Assembly: GCF_000276665.1 (NCBI RefSeq)
Contig: NW_004955417.1
Location: 29,705,663 to 29,769,662, forward strand
Source: Chinchilla lanigera
Taxonomy: Eukaryota; Chordata; Mammalia; Rodentia; Chinchillidae
Direction: 5' to 3'
Length of the DNA: 64,000 bases
Part shown: positions 47,050-58,504 of the stretch, piece after piece
Position numbering within the stretch: position 1 is the stretch's first letter
Layout: each line of letters starts with the position of its first letter
Program-made: the position numbers and the translations under genes
The notes under the pieces: generated by a model
Seen by the model: only the letters and a program-made list of their open reading frames with translations
Database searches by the model: none
Told to the model about the DNA's origin: nothing

Positions 47050-49250
47050 TTCCAATTTAAGGTAAAGCACATCTCAGCCCCGTGTTAACTCATCCTGAAC
47101 ATTGTTCCTGGAGGGTTCTGCGGGTGTTCAAGCATCTGGCCTGACTGCTCTCACTGTGTTCTCAGTGCGGAGACCCCGATTCCAATCCGTCACCAGCAGG
47201 CACCAGCAGGTGACAGGCACCGTGCACCTTCAGGACAGTGCGGACGTTTTCCCTGACATTTCCTAAACTATCTGCAGACAGAAAGCCTCGCTGCTGTCCT
47301 CATTTGCAAATCACTTTCCCCAAAAACATAGTGCAAGTGGTGTTTCCACCGTTTTCCTATACAACAGGAAAAGCAAGTCGTCAGCATTTTTCAGCCCATT
47401 TTTCTGCATTTTAAAAATGGTGTTTGTGGTATCAGATAATGCTACTGTGTTTCTTGGATAAAAGTGTCTAGCAAATTGTGCTGGTATGTTCTGAGAGGGT
47501 CCTCCGTGTACGAGGGTGTCTTATTTCACAGTGGTTTCCTCTGACGATGGGCTGATGACGAGTGATTGTTATTTTATTTTTTTATTTTTCTGTATTGCCC
47601 AAACATCTAACATTGAACACGTAATTCTCCTTAAAAGAAAGATTTGAGCAGTGCTTCAGTTTTAATAAGTGCTTGAAGATAATTTGGAAAGCAATTCTTT
47701 GGAAATGTTTTAAAAATCAAGAACAAACAGAAGCAACTTAAACAATGTCAGGGATGAAACGAAAAACTTCTGAAAAGGCAGATTCATGCTGGAACACTTG
47801 GCCTCACACTGATAAGACTTCTGTAAAACCCCAGAAGTCTGCAGGCTGCTTTTTAAAAAGGACAAGTGAAGAAGTGTTGCACTGGCTCCTGTGTACGGCA
47901 GGATAGGCGGTGCTCTGTGCAGTCCGGAGCGGGGGCTGGTGGGGGGGAAGCCCCAGCTGGCGTGGGGACATGCCCGACAGCACACCACGTCTGCAGAGCG
48001 TGCGGAAGACCCCAGCTCCTCCGTAGCAGCACAGATAGGATCTGTCGTTATCCGAGCACTTGCTCCAGGCGGAGCAGCCTGCTCCGTGCTCCTCACGCAC
48101 ACTCCATGTGTGGCATCTTCTCAAGCTACCCAGCTTTCTAGATGGGGAAACTGAGGCTCAGAGACAGGGCTTCCCCCAGGCCCTTGGCGGTTCACACGTA
48201 AAGGGAGGGCAGGACTGGACTGCAGGCACCTGACTGCTGACCTGCTCTCAGCTCCTACCTTTAGCCTTGGTCTGCCTGCTTTGTAGACCACGTCACTCCC
48301 AAAGCAGACAACTGGAAACTGGGGCGGCTTGGCAAGCAGCTGACTGGACTTGGGCTGCGCCTCAGCTGCTGTCTGCCTTGGGCCTCTCTAGTTACTGCTC
48401 TTCACGGAAGCACTTCCCAGGGTGTGTGCGCCTTGCTCCCCTGTAGCTTTGCCTCACGCTGGCAAACTCACCCCAAAGCACAACCGGCTCTGTGGGGTGA
48501 TGGGTGGCACACTCACAGGAGGATGGGGCTGGGCAGAGGTGGCAAAGATGATGCCACAAAGGCAGGACCAGAGCCATGGAAGGACAGCTGTGGGCCACGC
48601 ATGCAGGAGGGCTCCCCCCGCAGTCAGCCCTTGGGAAGGGTCCTGGAGAGTGACACATGACCTCGCCGCTCTCCTCAGCATGGAGCTGGGTGGGCTCTGG
48701 CATGGTTGCTGATGTGTCCACCACATGGGGGGTGCAGGGACTCACGTGGGCTTGACCTACCCGAGAACTTTCCATGGGCACAGGCTCCAGCCCCAGGTGG
48801 AGTGCAGGGAGGGCGTCGTCGGTGCTCATGTGACGCTGGATGACCGATCTACCAACGTCATAGGGCTTTGTGTGGACAACAGAACTAAACAGTAGACAAT
48901 ATCTCAAGCAACAGAAACGCTTTAGATCTCCTGTCCATGTTCACTTCGCCATGAGGGCCTCGGGTTACCCACAGCAGTGTGGTCTGATGTCCAAACTTCT
49001 GTACACAGGCCTTCTGTGTCCCTTAACCACAGTTCAATGTGCTGGACATGACTACACATGTGGTATGGATCCAAAACTGCATGTATCATACGTGTGAGTG
49101 ATTTAATGATTGTTCTATTATGAATTTCACAGGACACATTTTCCAGCTCTTCCATGTTGATGTTAGAAATTACCCCAAGGTAGCCAGGCATTGTGTGGTT
49201 TGTCATTTTCTTGGATCACTCAAGTGTAATATAACTGCTCTGAGTTTGTA
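47050..49250. other. Mostly unique noncoding stretch
   Basis: No supported exon. A MIR relic lies at 48110-48250. The 171-codon - strand frame at 48392-48907 overlaps open + strand frames and has no domain. Confidence 0.4.
48110..48250 (+). mobile_element. MIR SINE fragment
   Basis: 'agatggggaaactgaggctc' and 'agagacagggcttcccccag' match the MIR core. The rest is diverged. Confidence 0.65.
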
Positions 49251-49252
49251 GG

Positions 49253-49689
49253 TGACAGTTACTTTCTTCATTGCTGGGACAAAATGCCCAGCACTCGAAG
49301 TCAGAGGAGGAGAGGTTTATTCTGGCTCACAGAGTGCACCAGTTTCAGTCCATAGTTCTCTGGCTCCAAGGCAGGGTGGATGGCAGAGGGGCATTGCAGA
49401 GGAGAGACAGTTTATGGTGTGGCAGGCAGAAGGCAGCAAGCAATAAGCAGCAGCAAGGAGTCTGCCTTTCCTCCCCTTTGCATCCCTTCCAGGTTACTGT
49501 TGATTGGTGCCACCCACACCCAGGGTGGGGCTTCCATTGTCCACACCCAGAACTATGCTAATTCTAATTCATGGACTAATTTAGTATCACACATCCTTAA
49601 TCCCAGTACCATTTTAAATCCAGCCACCTCTAAAAGCTCCATCTATGCGCACATGGGGCTTTGGGAGTCATCAAGTCATAGTAGTACTC
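49253..49689 (-). mobile_element. ERVL-MaLR-type LTR, reverse (first of pair)
   Basis: 'ttcattgctgggacaaaatg', 'gaggtttattctggctcaca', 'ctggctccaaggcagggtgg' and 'ccacctctaaaagctccatc' give the reverse MaLR-type pattern, with about 435 bp preserved. Confidence 0.72.
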
Positions 49690-50140
49690 TGTCTTAATTA
49701 GTTTTCTTTTGTTACTCCTGGCTTGGTTGCCTTTCTTTTATTGCTGAGACAAAATACATAACATCCAGAGTTAGAGGAGAAAAGGCTTCTTGTAGCTTAC
49801 AGTTTGTAGAGGTTTCAGTAACTAGTTGGCTGGCTCTAAGGCAGGATGACAAAGCAGAGGGACATCAGAAGGAAGAAACAGTTCAAGGCAGGGAGAAGGC
49901 AGCGAACAGGGAAGTAGCAAGAAGCAAGAGACACAAGCAGCCCTCTTTCTGTCTCTTATAATCTATCCAGGCCACCCACCCTTAGGACAGGTAACACTCA
50001 CACCCAGGTTGAGGCACCCTTAGTCCTAGCATCACATCCTTAATCCCAGCATCACACACTCCGGATCCAGCCACCTCTTGAAAAGCTCCACTTGTGACCT
50101 CATGAGGCTTTGAGGGGACATCTAGATACAAGCCATAACA
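49690..50140 (-). mobile_element. ERVL-MaLR-type LTR, reverse (second of pair)
   Basis: Begins tgtcttaattagttttcttt and ends catctagatacaagccataaca, so it has TG...CA ends. The internal order is the same as the copy just left of it ('attgctgagacaaaatac', 'ggctggctctaaggcaggat', 'ccacctcttgaaaagctcca'). The two lie head to tail without a retroviral interior. Confidence 0.75.
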
Positions 50141-50168
50141 TTGCTTATTTTATTTATTTAGTTAATTA

Positions 50169-50340
50169 CAGTGTTTCCTTGGTTCAAAACTTAATTTGTT
50201 CCACAATTCTAGAAAAGACGGCTGCAGTTGTGTCCATCACCTGATGCAGAGTTTGCAAACAAGAACTAAATTTTACCAAGTGCTTGTTTGCAAGCCAAAT
50301 TGTTTGGGAACAAAAGCATTCCTGAGCCAAGGTACCACTG
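50169..50340. mobile_element. Short Tc1/mariner-type nonautonomous DNA transposon
   Basis: A 172-bp element with terminal inverted repeats: left cagtgtttccttggttca, right end reverse complement cagtggtaccttggctca (15 of 18 match). It is flanked by TA on both sides (50167-50168 and 50341-50342), the target site of Tc1/mariner transposases. It has no coding capacity. Confidence 0.7.
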
Positions 50341-50344
50341 TATA

Positions 50345-51007
50345 TGGCTACAGTAAATGTTAGTTTAAAATTCTTATCTAAGGCTTATGCAACCAACTAG
50401 TTTCAGAGCCAATACATTTAGACCCATATTGTGTGCTCTTTCCTTGCTGAATATATTGTTTACCTATGAGTTTTGTTGTGCTTGCTAGCCATGGACTGAG
50501 AAATTATTTGAAAAACAGGTTGTTGATAGGCTAGACCTGCAGAACAGGAAAATATGGCTACTGCCAGGACAAGGCATTGCTGTTAATGAAACAGGGTTAC
50601 AAAGCTCATACCTGGTGTTCGAGACTTAGAACTCTTACTAAGGCTAAATATTCTTAGTTGATATCCTCCAAATTAGAAGGACATTGAACTGTGGCTTTTT
50701 GTAAAGTTCTATGGGCATCATCAAGAAGACTTGCAGAACTAATAATCACTGCTTTTGCTCTTGCCCACTTCTGGGGTAATTTCTGTGCACAAATGTAATT
50801 TATGCAGTCACAAAACCCAGTTGCTCTACTGAAGTGTTAGGTTGCATAATTTTAAGCTGAGAATAAAAAGGACAGAGGAGGTGTTTTACAGTAAATCTTT
50901 CTGGTCCACATTTGCTTAACAAATGATGGTGCAGTTGTTGGCAGGGACCTGAAGGTCAGGCCAACGCTGGGATCGTTGTTGCATCAGCTTCTCCTGTTTG
51001 TTCTCTC
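50345..51007. other. Noncoding stretch, no gene seen
   Basis: Unique AT-rich sequence without a recognisable exon or repeat. Confidence 0.4.
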
Positions 51008-51015
51008 AGAACTAC

Positions 51016-51177
51016 TTTTTTTTTTTTTCTTTTTTTTTTGGCTTTTTGAGACAGGGTCTCGCTCTGCAGTTCGGGCTGACTTTTGTAGCCCAGGCTGGCC
51101 TCTAACTCATAACAATTCTCCTGCTTCAGCCTCTTGAGTGCTGGGATTACAGGCATGCACCACCACGCCTGGCACTT
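51016..51177 (-). mobile_element. B1 SINE (7SL-derived), reverse
   Basis: Poly-T, then 'ggctttttgagacagggtct', 'tgtagcccaggctggcctct' and 'gtgctgggattacaggcatg'. It is flanked by short repeats, agaactactt on the left (from 51008) and agaactattt on the right (from 51178). An extra 'gcagttcgggctgac' stretch interrupts the usual B1 start. Confidence 0.92.
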
Positions 51178-51540
51178 AGAACTATTTGAAAAAAAGTGTT
51201 TATACAACATGCACAAAGGTTCTACCAGGGCAAAAACATTGTAAAAATAATGTAAATGTGTGGTCTATGTGTGAAAACACATGTGTGTGTATTCCCTGTG
51301 TGTGTATGTGTGTGATTCGCACACCTTCTCACAAAGAGTAGCACAGTACCACTCGGAATTCCCCTGGGCCAGGACCCTTGGAAGTCTTGCAAGCTGAAGG
51401 AATGAAGGAGGTGAGGCCCTGGGACATTTAATTTGCGTTGCAGCCAAATGATTCTTTCACGCTGAAGGGGTGTGAGAGATTCCGCTAGGAAGGCAAGCTT
51501 TTAGAAGAGTGTGCAGTGCGGTTCAAAAAGAAAAAAACTA

Positions 51541-51636
51541 GGGGCTGGGGATTTAGCTCAGCAGCAAAGCGCCTGCCTGGCAAGCGCAAGGTCGTGAGTT
51601 CGGTTCCCGGTACCAGAGAAACCCACCCCCCCCAAA
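51541..51636 (+). mobile_element. ID-type SINE, forward
   Basis: ggggctggggatttagctca start, 'ggtcgtgagttcggttcccg' B-box region, then a C-run and A-rich tail. The target-site duplication aaaagaaaaaaact lies at 51526-51539 and again near 51637-51650. Confidence 0.93.
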
Positions 51637-51671
51637 AAAAGAAAAAAACTTTGTAATAGTTTATGTTTTTG

Positions 51672-51771
51672 TTTGGGGGGGGTGGTTTCCTGGTACCGGA
51701 AATCGAACTCACGACCTTGTGCTTGCCAGGCAGGTGCTGTGCCACTGAGCTAAACCCCTACCCAGCTCCTC
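51672..51771 (-). mobile_element. ID-type SINE, reverse
   Basis: A G-run, then 'ggtaccggaaatcgaactca', 'gcttgccaggcaggtgctgt' and 'ccactgagctaaaccccta' is the ID element on the reverse strand. The flanking duplication atagtttatgttt is seen at 51657-51669 and 51772-51784. It lies about 35 bp from the forward copy to its left. Confidence 0.92.
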
Positions 51772-52228
51772 ATAGTTTATGTTTAAAATGTAGATTTTTA
51801 AATACAGGAGTTACCAAAAGTGAAACTTTGGGAATTAAAGTCCAAGCACTGGGTACTGTGAGGCCTCTCGCCTGTGGATTTGGCCAGGCCCCCTTTCTGT
51901 CCCAGGAGACCCAGCCCAGGCCTGCTGCACGAAGGAGAAACGGTCTTAAGACAAGACATTGCTAGGGGTTGCGGGTGAGCTCCTTCCTCCGGTGGAAGCA
52001 ACCTAAACACTAAGCTCTAAGAAACTGCCACTAGTGATCCGGGTGGGCCCTTCTCAGTTCACGGCTGAGGGCCTTGGGTGACAAGGGAGCAGGAACCCGG
52101 CCCAGTTTCTATTCTGTGTGGGTGAAATCTACTCCGGTCCCATTAAACAGTGATGCCAGAACCTTTAGATGAGGACTGTGTGAGGGATTTTCTCCGAAGA
52201 CAATGACTTATAGTGCATCTCAGGTGTG

Positions 52229-52229
52229 T

Positions 52230-52263
<34 letters not shown>

Positions 52264-52275
52264 CGCGCGCGCGCG
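52229..52275. repeat. (GT)n(GC)n alternating purine-pyrimidine run
   Basis: About thirteen GT followed by about ten GC dinucleotides without interruption, a strong candidate for left-handed Z-DNA. Confidence 0.95.
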
Positions 52276-52284
52276 AGCGATTGC

Positions 52285-52385
52285 TTGTTTGCTCTGCAGT
52301 ACTGGGGATTGAACCCAGGGCCTTGGCGCTGAGCTACGTTTGCAGCCCTCTTTTTTTTCCTTCTTTGAGATAGGATCTGGCTTTT
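52285..52385 (-). mobile_element. Old ID/B1-related SINE fragment, reverse
   Basis: 'agtactggggattgaaccca', 'gggccttggcgctgagctac' and 'tttgagataggatctggc' join an internally deleted ID part and a B1-like start. It may be a composite SINE. Confidence 0.65.
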
Positions 52386-52407
52386 CTAGAAAGGGAAGAA
52401 AATATGG

Positions 52408-52488
52408 AGATGCAGGTCAGTGGAAGAGTGCTTGACTAGCACGTACACAGCAAGGCCCTGGGCTTGATTCTACCACTGCAAATGCAGA
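52408..52488 (+). mobile_element. Old ID-type SINE fragment, forward
   Basis: 'gatgcaggtcagtggaagag', 'tgcttgactagcacgtac' and 'aaggccctgggcttgattct' form a diverged ID body. Confidence 0.6.
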
Positions 52489-52629
52489 TGTAGATGTAGA
52501 TTAGATAGAGATACTGAGGCTAGCATGGACTTTTGCTTCAGACTGGGTTTAATTTCTCTAAATCTTAGTTTTCATTTTCCATAAAGTGGTGGTAACAATA
52601 GGTGCTGCTTCAGGTATGGTCCGTATTTA

Positions 52630-53060
52630 CCAGATATATTGGTTTTCTATTGTAACAAATTACCAAAAACTTACTAGCTTAAAACAATGCAGATGCACTG
52701 TTACGATGTCCCAGTGGTCCACACTGCATTCCACTGGACCTGAGTCCTGGCGCCACGGGGCAGAGCCCCTTCCTGTCCCTGGGGAAGAATCCACAGTCTC
52801 GCCTCTTCTGGCTTTAGAGACCACTTGCATTTCCTGGGCCAGGCCATCCGCCATCTTCCAAGCCCGCGGCGGCCAGTGGGGTCTTTCTCCTCACTCCTCC
52901 TGGACTTCTGACTCCCCGCCCCTTTGAGTGGTCCTCACAGTCACATTGGGTCCACCCAAATAACCTGTCCCTCGGCCCACAGACCAGCAACCTTGGTTCC
53001 ACGAGAAACTTTAATTTCCTTGTGTGGTGACAGCCAGTTTCCAGGGATTACGGTGAAGAT
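52630..53060. mobile_element. Ancient LTR-like interspersed repeat
   Basis: 'ttctattgtaacaaattacc', 'aaaacttactagcttaaaac' and 'cacattgggtccacccaaat' belong to a widespread ancient mammalian element whose exact family I do not name. Open frames on both strands here come from its GC-rich middle. Confidence 0.55.
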
Positions 53061-53064
53061 ATGC

Positions 53065-53485
53065 AGTTGTGCCTGCGTGTCAGAGCACCTCGCACTGAGG
53101 AGGTGCCCAGGGCTCTCCTTCTTTTGCTGTTCTTACCCTACCAGAGGAGAGAGGCCTTCCTGACTGCTCTTGATGTTGAGATGAGAGGATGGGGCTGAGC
53201 AGTGCTCCAGAACCAGGTGGGTGGTGACCCCACAGGTGGGCATCCCAGCACCTGCGCTCCCTGACACCCTCAGGCCCTCTGAGGCCCTGCTCCATACCGG
53301 CACTACAAGCCCAAGCTTCTGGTGTGTTGGTCTAGAGTCCAGGGTCTCCTCCTGTCTTCTGCCTTCTTCCCATCTGATTTGTGCCCTTACCCTAGAGAGG
53401 CTCAGTTCTCTCCTGTTCCTCTGCCTTAAGCTTGTTCTTCCACCTTATAACAAGCCAGCCCAGGCAGCATGCTGAAGGGCGTAGG
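53065..53485. other. Noncoding stretch, no gene seen
   Basis: GC-rich unique sequence with short frames on both strands and no domain. Confidence 0.4.
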
Positions 53486-53487
53486 AC

Positions 53488-53712
53488 TACTTTAAGAGCA
53501 CAGGAACGTACCCTATGCCAGACGTGTGCTGAGATCTCTTGTGTACATTATCTCACTTAACCTTAGGGTATGCCTCAGCAGGTAGAAGTTATTTCTCCTC
53601 TTTACTAAGGATGCAGTCCAAGTGTGGAGAGGTGTGTGTCAAACAGCAAAAGCAGCGACGTGTGTGGCAAAGCTACAATTGAAGCTCAGACAGCCCTGTG
53701 AAACCTAGCTTT
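53488..53712 (+). mobile_element. MIR SINE
   Basis: 'ccctatgccagacgtgtgct', 'gtacattatctcacttaacc' and 'aggtagaagttatttctcct' give the recalled MIR order over nearly full length. Confidence 0.82.
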
Positions 53713-53719
53713 CCCTCTG

Positions 53720-56165
53720 CGGGAGGGCCTGGCCTTTGACTTTGATTCAAGGTGCCCATGTTGTGAAGGTGGCTCTATTCCCTGCTGTCAGGTAGTCACC
53801 CAGTGACTTAATGACAGTTGTGTCAGAGTGTGGTCATCGTGTTGCTGGTTTCTGTGGGAAGCTCCCGATGGCTGTACGTGCCGTATCCCTCAAAGATCTG
53901 GTATGTGTCAGACATCTCCCTTGAGCTTGCAGATTAACCCAGGGAGATTTCTCACTTTTTAAAAGTACAGGCCAGGATGTAAGCTTTCCAGGTGTGGTAG
54001 CTTTGAGCCACAATAAATTAGGGCTCTTGTGCAGGTAAATAATTCTGACAAATCTGTTTTTTTCCACTGGAGATCAATCTCAGTGCCCAGTGACAGGACA
54101 AAACATGCTTTTCTTCTCTGACCAGAACACCCACAAGGGAAGCAGAAACCAGCTGAGCAGCTTTGCAAGTGGGTGGAGCGTTCCTCTGACAAAGCTGCCT
54201 CTGTGCCTCGTGGGCCAGGCCGGCCGGTGCCCGAGGCTGGGTTTGTCTCACCATGCTCAGTGCCCATGCCTGGGCTCCATTCCAGTGGGGCTTGATGTGC
54301 TGCTTTCTGTGGTATTACAACTTGGATTCTCCTGGAAGGTCACCCGGATCACAAAGACCACCTTATAGAATGAACACTGTATCTCCACCCAACATTCTAC
54401 TCTGTCTTTTCCTGATTGGTTTGCCTTTGTTTACAAGCGAGAAACATAATTCAAAGCTTTCTGGGCCTTAGGAAATATTCTTGCTCATGAAAAAGGACCA
54501 GAGCAAATTATATACAACCTTGCCCTCTAGTATTCTGGTGCAAGAAATTGCAAGACATGGTCTTTAGTAATAGAAATAAACCCCTTTTCAAACAGTATTG
54601 TTTCTTTTTTAGGAAGGAAAGTCCAAATTAATTGACCTATTAAATATGGTGCTTAGATCTGTGTAGCTCTGGAGGCCGAGCACAGCAGAGCTGGCTGCAA
54701 CCTGAGTACTGAAAAAGCTCCCTGCAGTTACTATGGTGTCAGTAGTCAAACAGCCATGTGGATAACCGATGATAAAAGAGCATCAGAACAGTGCAGAAGT
54801 TATTGAAGTATGAATATCTGCATCTATAGGTGATAGACATTTAAGTGTTTAAGAGTGAAAGACCACGATGCCTATAATTCACCTTAAATAGTTCAGCGAA
54901 TGCCTGTGCATCTGTCTGTCTATCTGCCTATCATATATAATGAAGAGAATTGAAGAGTAAAGCAAATGGGATAAAATATTAAAAGTAACTGAATCTAAGT
55001 GTGATGTCCATGAGACCGTGCCCTTCCTAAGCAACATCAGTTCACATCTATGGGCAGGTGATGCGCAAATCTAAATTTCCAGCCCAGCAGATGATCATAA
55101 ACTCTACATCCGGGCCAACAGCGTGGTTCCGTCCAGCTCTTGGTGGTGATGGACAGCGCTGTTGCCCTTGAACAGCAGTGACTTCTGTCGAGAAGTACAA
55201 TACAATGTTTTAAAAATGAAACAGCAAGTCCCAGTTCTCATGCAGTGGCCAGCAGATAGTCTTAATGGACCAAATGCAGGGTGATTAAGGTATGCACCTC
55301 CAAATGGGCGAAGCAAAAGGGAAGCAATGAACGCAGCTCATCCATGCAACACAGGCGGGAGACCTCGGTTCTGTCCCCTGAGAGGCAAACAGCATAGCAT
55401 TCTGTTTCCAAGAGAATTGCAGGACTGCCTTGCCCAACAAAAAGATCGTGAACTGTTTCCCAAAATGACTTCTAGTCCACTTTCTTTTCTTATTAATCCA
55501 TCTCTAGAATCATTTTGTTGTTTTTCCTTTTCATTTTCCTACATTGGACCTTTGTTTTTCCCCTTCATGACCTCTATAGTCTGAAAAATTGTCTCTCTTA
55601 GGTTGAGAAAGATCTGATAAGAATATGCTGTTAAATTTTTGTGGAATAAAATGAAAAAATGCATAAGATCGAAGAGAAATAGGAGAGGAAAATACAGTGA
55701 AGATTGAATACATAATTCATGACCAGTGAATTTTCATAAGATAAAATTTAAAAGTATCCATTATTAAGATGTCTCCAAATCACCTTTGGTACAAATATTT
55801 TAATCAAATATTAACTTCACCTGATTCTGCTAGGGCATGATAATCTTCATCTATACTGTGTAACTTGTTGTATATGCAGCCATCATCCATTTTCTTTTTT
55901 ATTATTAGAGTTGGAAATCAAGCTCAAAATTTATTTCTCATTATAATATGATGATTTTTCCTACTTTATTTCCTTACTGCATCTCTTTTCTGAAAACTTT
56001 GCTTTTTCTAAATCAGATAGTTAAGCAAATCTTCATTCTCAAGAAGTGACCATGAGCCCTTTCTATATTACTAAGAATGTGGATGGCTGTGGCTCCTCCA
56101 GATGCAGCAGGCTGTGCATGCACCTACAGTACGTGCATCCGTTCATGGTTCTCCCATTGTGATGA
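53720..56165. other. Noncoding stretch, no gene seen
   Basis: Mixed unique sequence, AT-rich after 54470. No exon or clear repeat recognised. Confidence 0.4.
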
Positions 56166-56171
56166 TCACTG

Positions 56172-56392
56172 GAAAGCCAGTGTTTATGGAGCACCTACTG
56201 CATGCTCAGTCATGTGCTACGCATCTTATATGCATTAAATCATTCCACCTTCACGGCGACACTGTGAGGTAGAAAGTATTAAAATCCTAGGCAACACTGA
56301 CCATGACAACAACTTCCTGTCCATGGCAACACTGAGAAGCGAAGGGTTAAGTAACAGAGGGACAGAGACTTGAACCCAGGTGACCTTCCCAA
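56172..56392 (+). mobile_element. MIR SINE
   Basis: 'ggagcacctactgcatgctc', 'tatgcattaaatcattccac', 'gaggtagaaagtattaaaat' and 'gacttgaacccaggtgacc' occur in MIR order, nearly full length with an inserted 'catgacaacaacttcctgtc' section. Confidence 0.85.
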
Positions 56393-56680
56393 GAGTCCTC
56401 ACTGCCCTTCACTCTGCAGGACGCGGCCTCAGGACAGCGCCTGTGGACACTGGCCAGGGAAAGCAGGGGGCAAGGCAACAGGAAGGGCCAGGATGGAAGC
56501 TGCCCGTGCCTAACCCGGGACTTTTCCCAAGGGCACCGCAGAGCTGCAGGGGACTTTCCTTTCTAAAGTCAGACAGTGCGTTCGTGAGGAGAACAGAGAA
56601 GAAAATGCAAGCGTCTGCATGCATCTGGAGGCCATTTAGCCCACCTCAAACATGGCTACTCTCCAACCAGCACTAATTTC

Positions 56681-56893
56681 TTTTTTTTTTTTTTTTTTNN
56701 NNNNNNNNNNNNNNNNNNNNNNNNNNNNNNNNNNNNNNNNNNNNNNNNNNNNNNNNNNNNNNNNNNNNNNNNNNNNNNNNNNNNNNNNNNNNNNNNNNGT
56801 TTTTCTCGGTTTTTCTCCGGTACCGGGAACTGAACTCACGACCTTGCGCTTGCCAGGCAGGCGCTTTTGCTGCTGAGCTAAATCCCCAGCCCC
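56681..56893 (-). mobile_element. ID-type SINE, reverse, interrupted by N gap
   Basis: Poly-T before the gap (56699-56798, 100 N), then 'ctccggtaccgggaactgaa', 'cgaccttgcgcttgccaggc' and 'gctgagctaaatccccagcc'. A perfect 16-bp target-site duplication aaccagcactaatttc at 56665-56680 and 56894-56909 shows one young insertion spanning the gap. The gap therefore probably hides only the poly-T tail. Confidence 0.95.
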
Positions 56894-56911
56894 AACCAGC
56901 ACTAATTTCAT

Positions 56912-58380
56912 TTCATGCGCCTGCGTCTGGGTTAGCGAGTCCTTTCAGGCAGTTCTGTGAGCTCGTGGCCACCTGTGAAGCCCCACGCGCTTGCGTCTCC
57001 TATAAGCATGACCCACACTAGTGCTGCCGTCAGCACTTGCCTGCTTCCTTCAACACTTGCCTGCAGCAGTTAACAGCTGCGATTAGGGAGGTGGTTCCTA
57101 AGCTTCAAATTACCTAACTCCGAGAAAGACTTCTTTTCGCCATAATTTTTGTTTTCAAAAAGAACTATATGCACCAACCTTAAAAACAAAAAAAAAAAAG
57201 AAAAGAAAACTCTATTTGAAAAAGCTCAAGCAGATGCAATCAAGTAGATTTATCAATCTCATAAAAATAAATTTTAAAAACCTAGATATTCAAAGTCATA
57301 CTATCACAGATGGGTCGGTGTACACGGTATGGTGACGGATGTAAGGAGAAGAAAGAGCTACACCACAGAACTAGTATAAAACAGACACTAGAGGGGTGTT
57401 GTGGCTTTCCTGACCACAGCGTTAAAGTGTCTTAAAAGCAGTGTCTTAGCAACCCACATTCAGAGGTGCTGGGCAGCAGATGTTTAGCCAATATCCGTCA
57501 GACACTGTGCTTGTTAGATGCCTCATGGACAGCTCTAGTCAATTAAAAGATTGACTTGCTGTCAGTCTTGAAAGAACCAAATTTAATTGACCTGAAACTC
57601 CAGTCTATTTCTTTTCTCATTCCTTATAAAGCAAGTGAGATAGAGCAAATGACAAATATTGGGAAATGCCCATCTTGTGTGGGTATGGTACAAACATAGA
57701 TAGTGATATAAATGTACACTTAGGTAGCCATTATATGACCAGTTCACAGGTGTGCACGATATGGGAGTGTATGGGCTCCTATGCATGCGCGTGGTTTTAG
57801 GGCTCTTACTAATACTCAAACACAATGCAAATATATTTTATCAACATCTCTGTGAGATAAAAATATGTAAAAGCCTCACATTTGCATATTCTGCAGATGC
57901 TGAAAACCTTATTTATGCTTTATTTGGAGCAGTGTGTGTGTGTGTGTGTGTGTGTGTCTGTCTGTCTGTCTGTGTGTGGATGCATGAATGTGTTTTCTTC
58001 TTGTAACATGAAGTCTCACTTTGAAAGGAGCCAACTCCTTCCTGCGTTCTGCCTGCTGCTACTGTTGTTTCCCAGGGATCTGCAGCTGTGCTAAGCTACT
58101 GGAAGCTGAGCACGGGGTGGCCTCTTCAAAACACTTCTGCCCTCTCTTTTGCCTACCAGGGAGGATGGCAGGAAGTGTGCTATTGTTAATTCCCTATATG
58201 CAGCTAGCTCAACAGAACCCTGAGAATGAGCAACATCTCCCGGGATGGTTGTGTGCTTGACAGGAGGGTGTTAGTGCAAACCCTTTGCCGGCACGGAAGC
58301 ACTCTGCCTACGGAAGGCGCTCTTAGCACTAGCTTCACTCTACTGCGGCACGGTGGAGCCCAGGACTGGAATAACCCAGC
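56912..58380. other. Noncoding stretch with GT microsatellite
   Basis: Unique AT-rich DNA. A GT run followed by TCTG repeats lies at 57932-57973. No exon seen. Confidence 0.4.
57932..57973. repeat. (GT)n(TCTG)n microsatellite
   Basis: About thirteen GT units followed by four TCTG units. Confidence 0.95.
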
Positions 58381-58384
58381 CAGG

Positions 58385-58500
58385 CGGAGGAGGCAGTGAA
58401 AATTCACACCTGCTAAGCACCTCTTCAGCAGTGCCAGGAACTTAGCCAGAAGGTTCACATCAGTTATCCTACTCATGCAGTGGCATTCTGAGGAATACTG
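58385..58500 (+). mobile_element. MIR SINE fragment
   Basis: 'tgctaagcacctcttcagca', 'gtgccaggaacttagccag' and 'tcacatcagttatcctactc' follow the MIR order. Confidence 0.55.
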
Positions 58501-58504
58501 CTTG

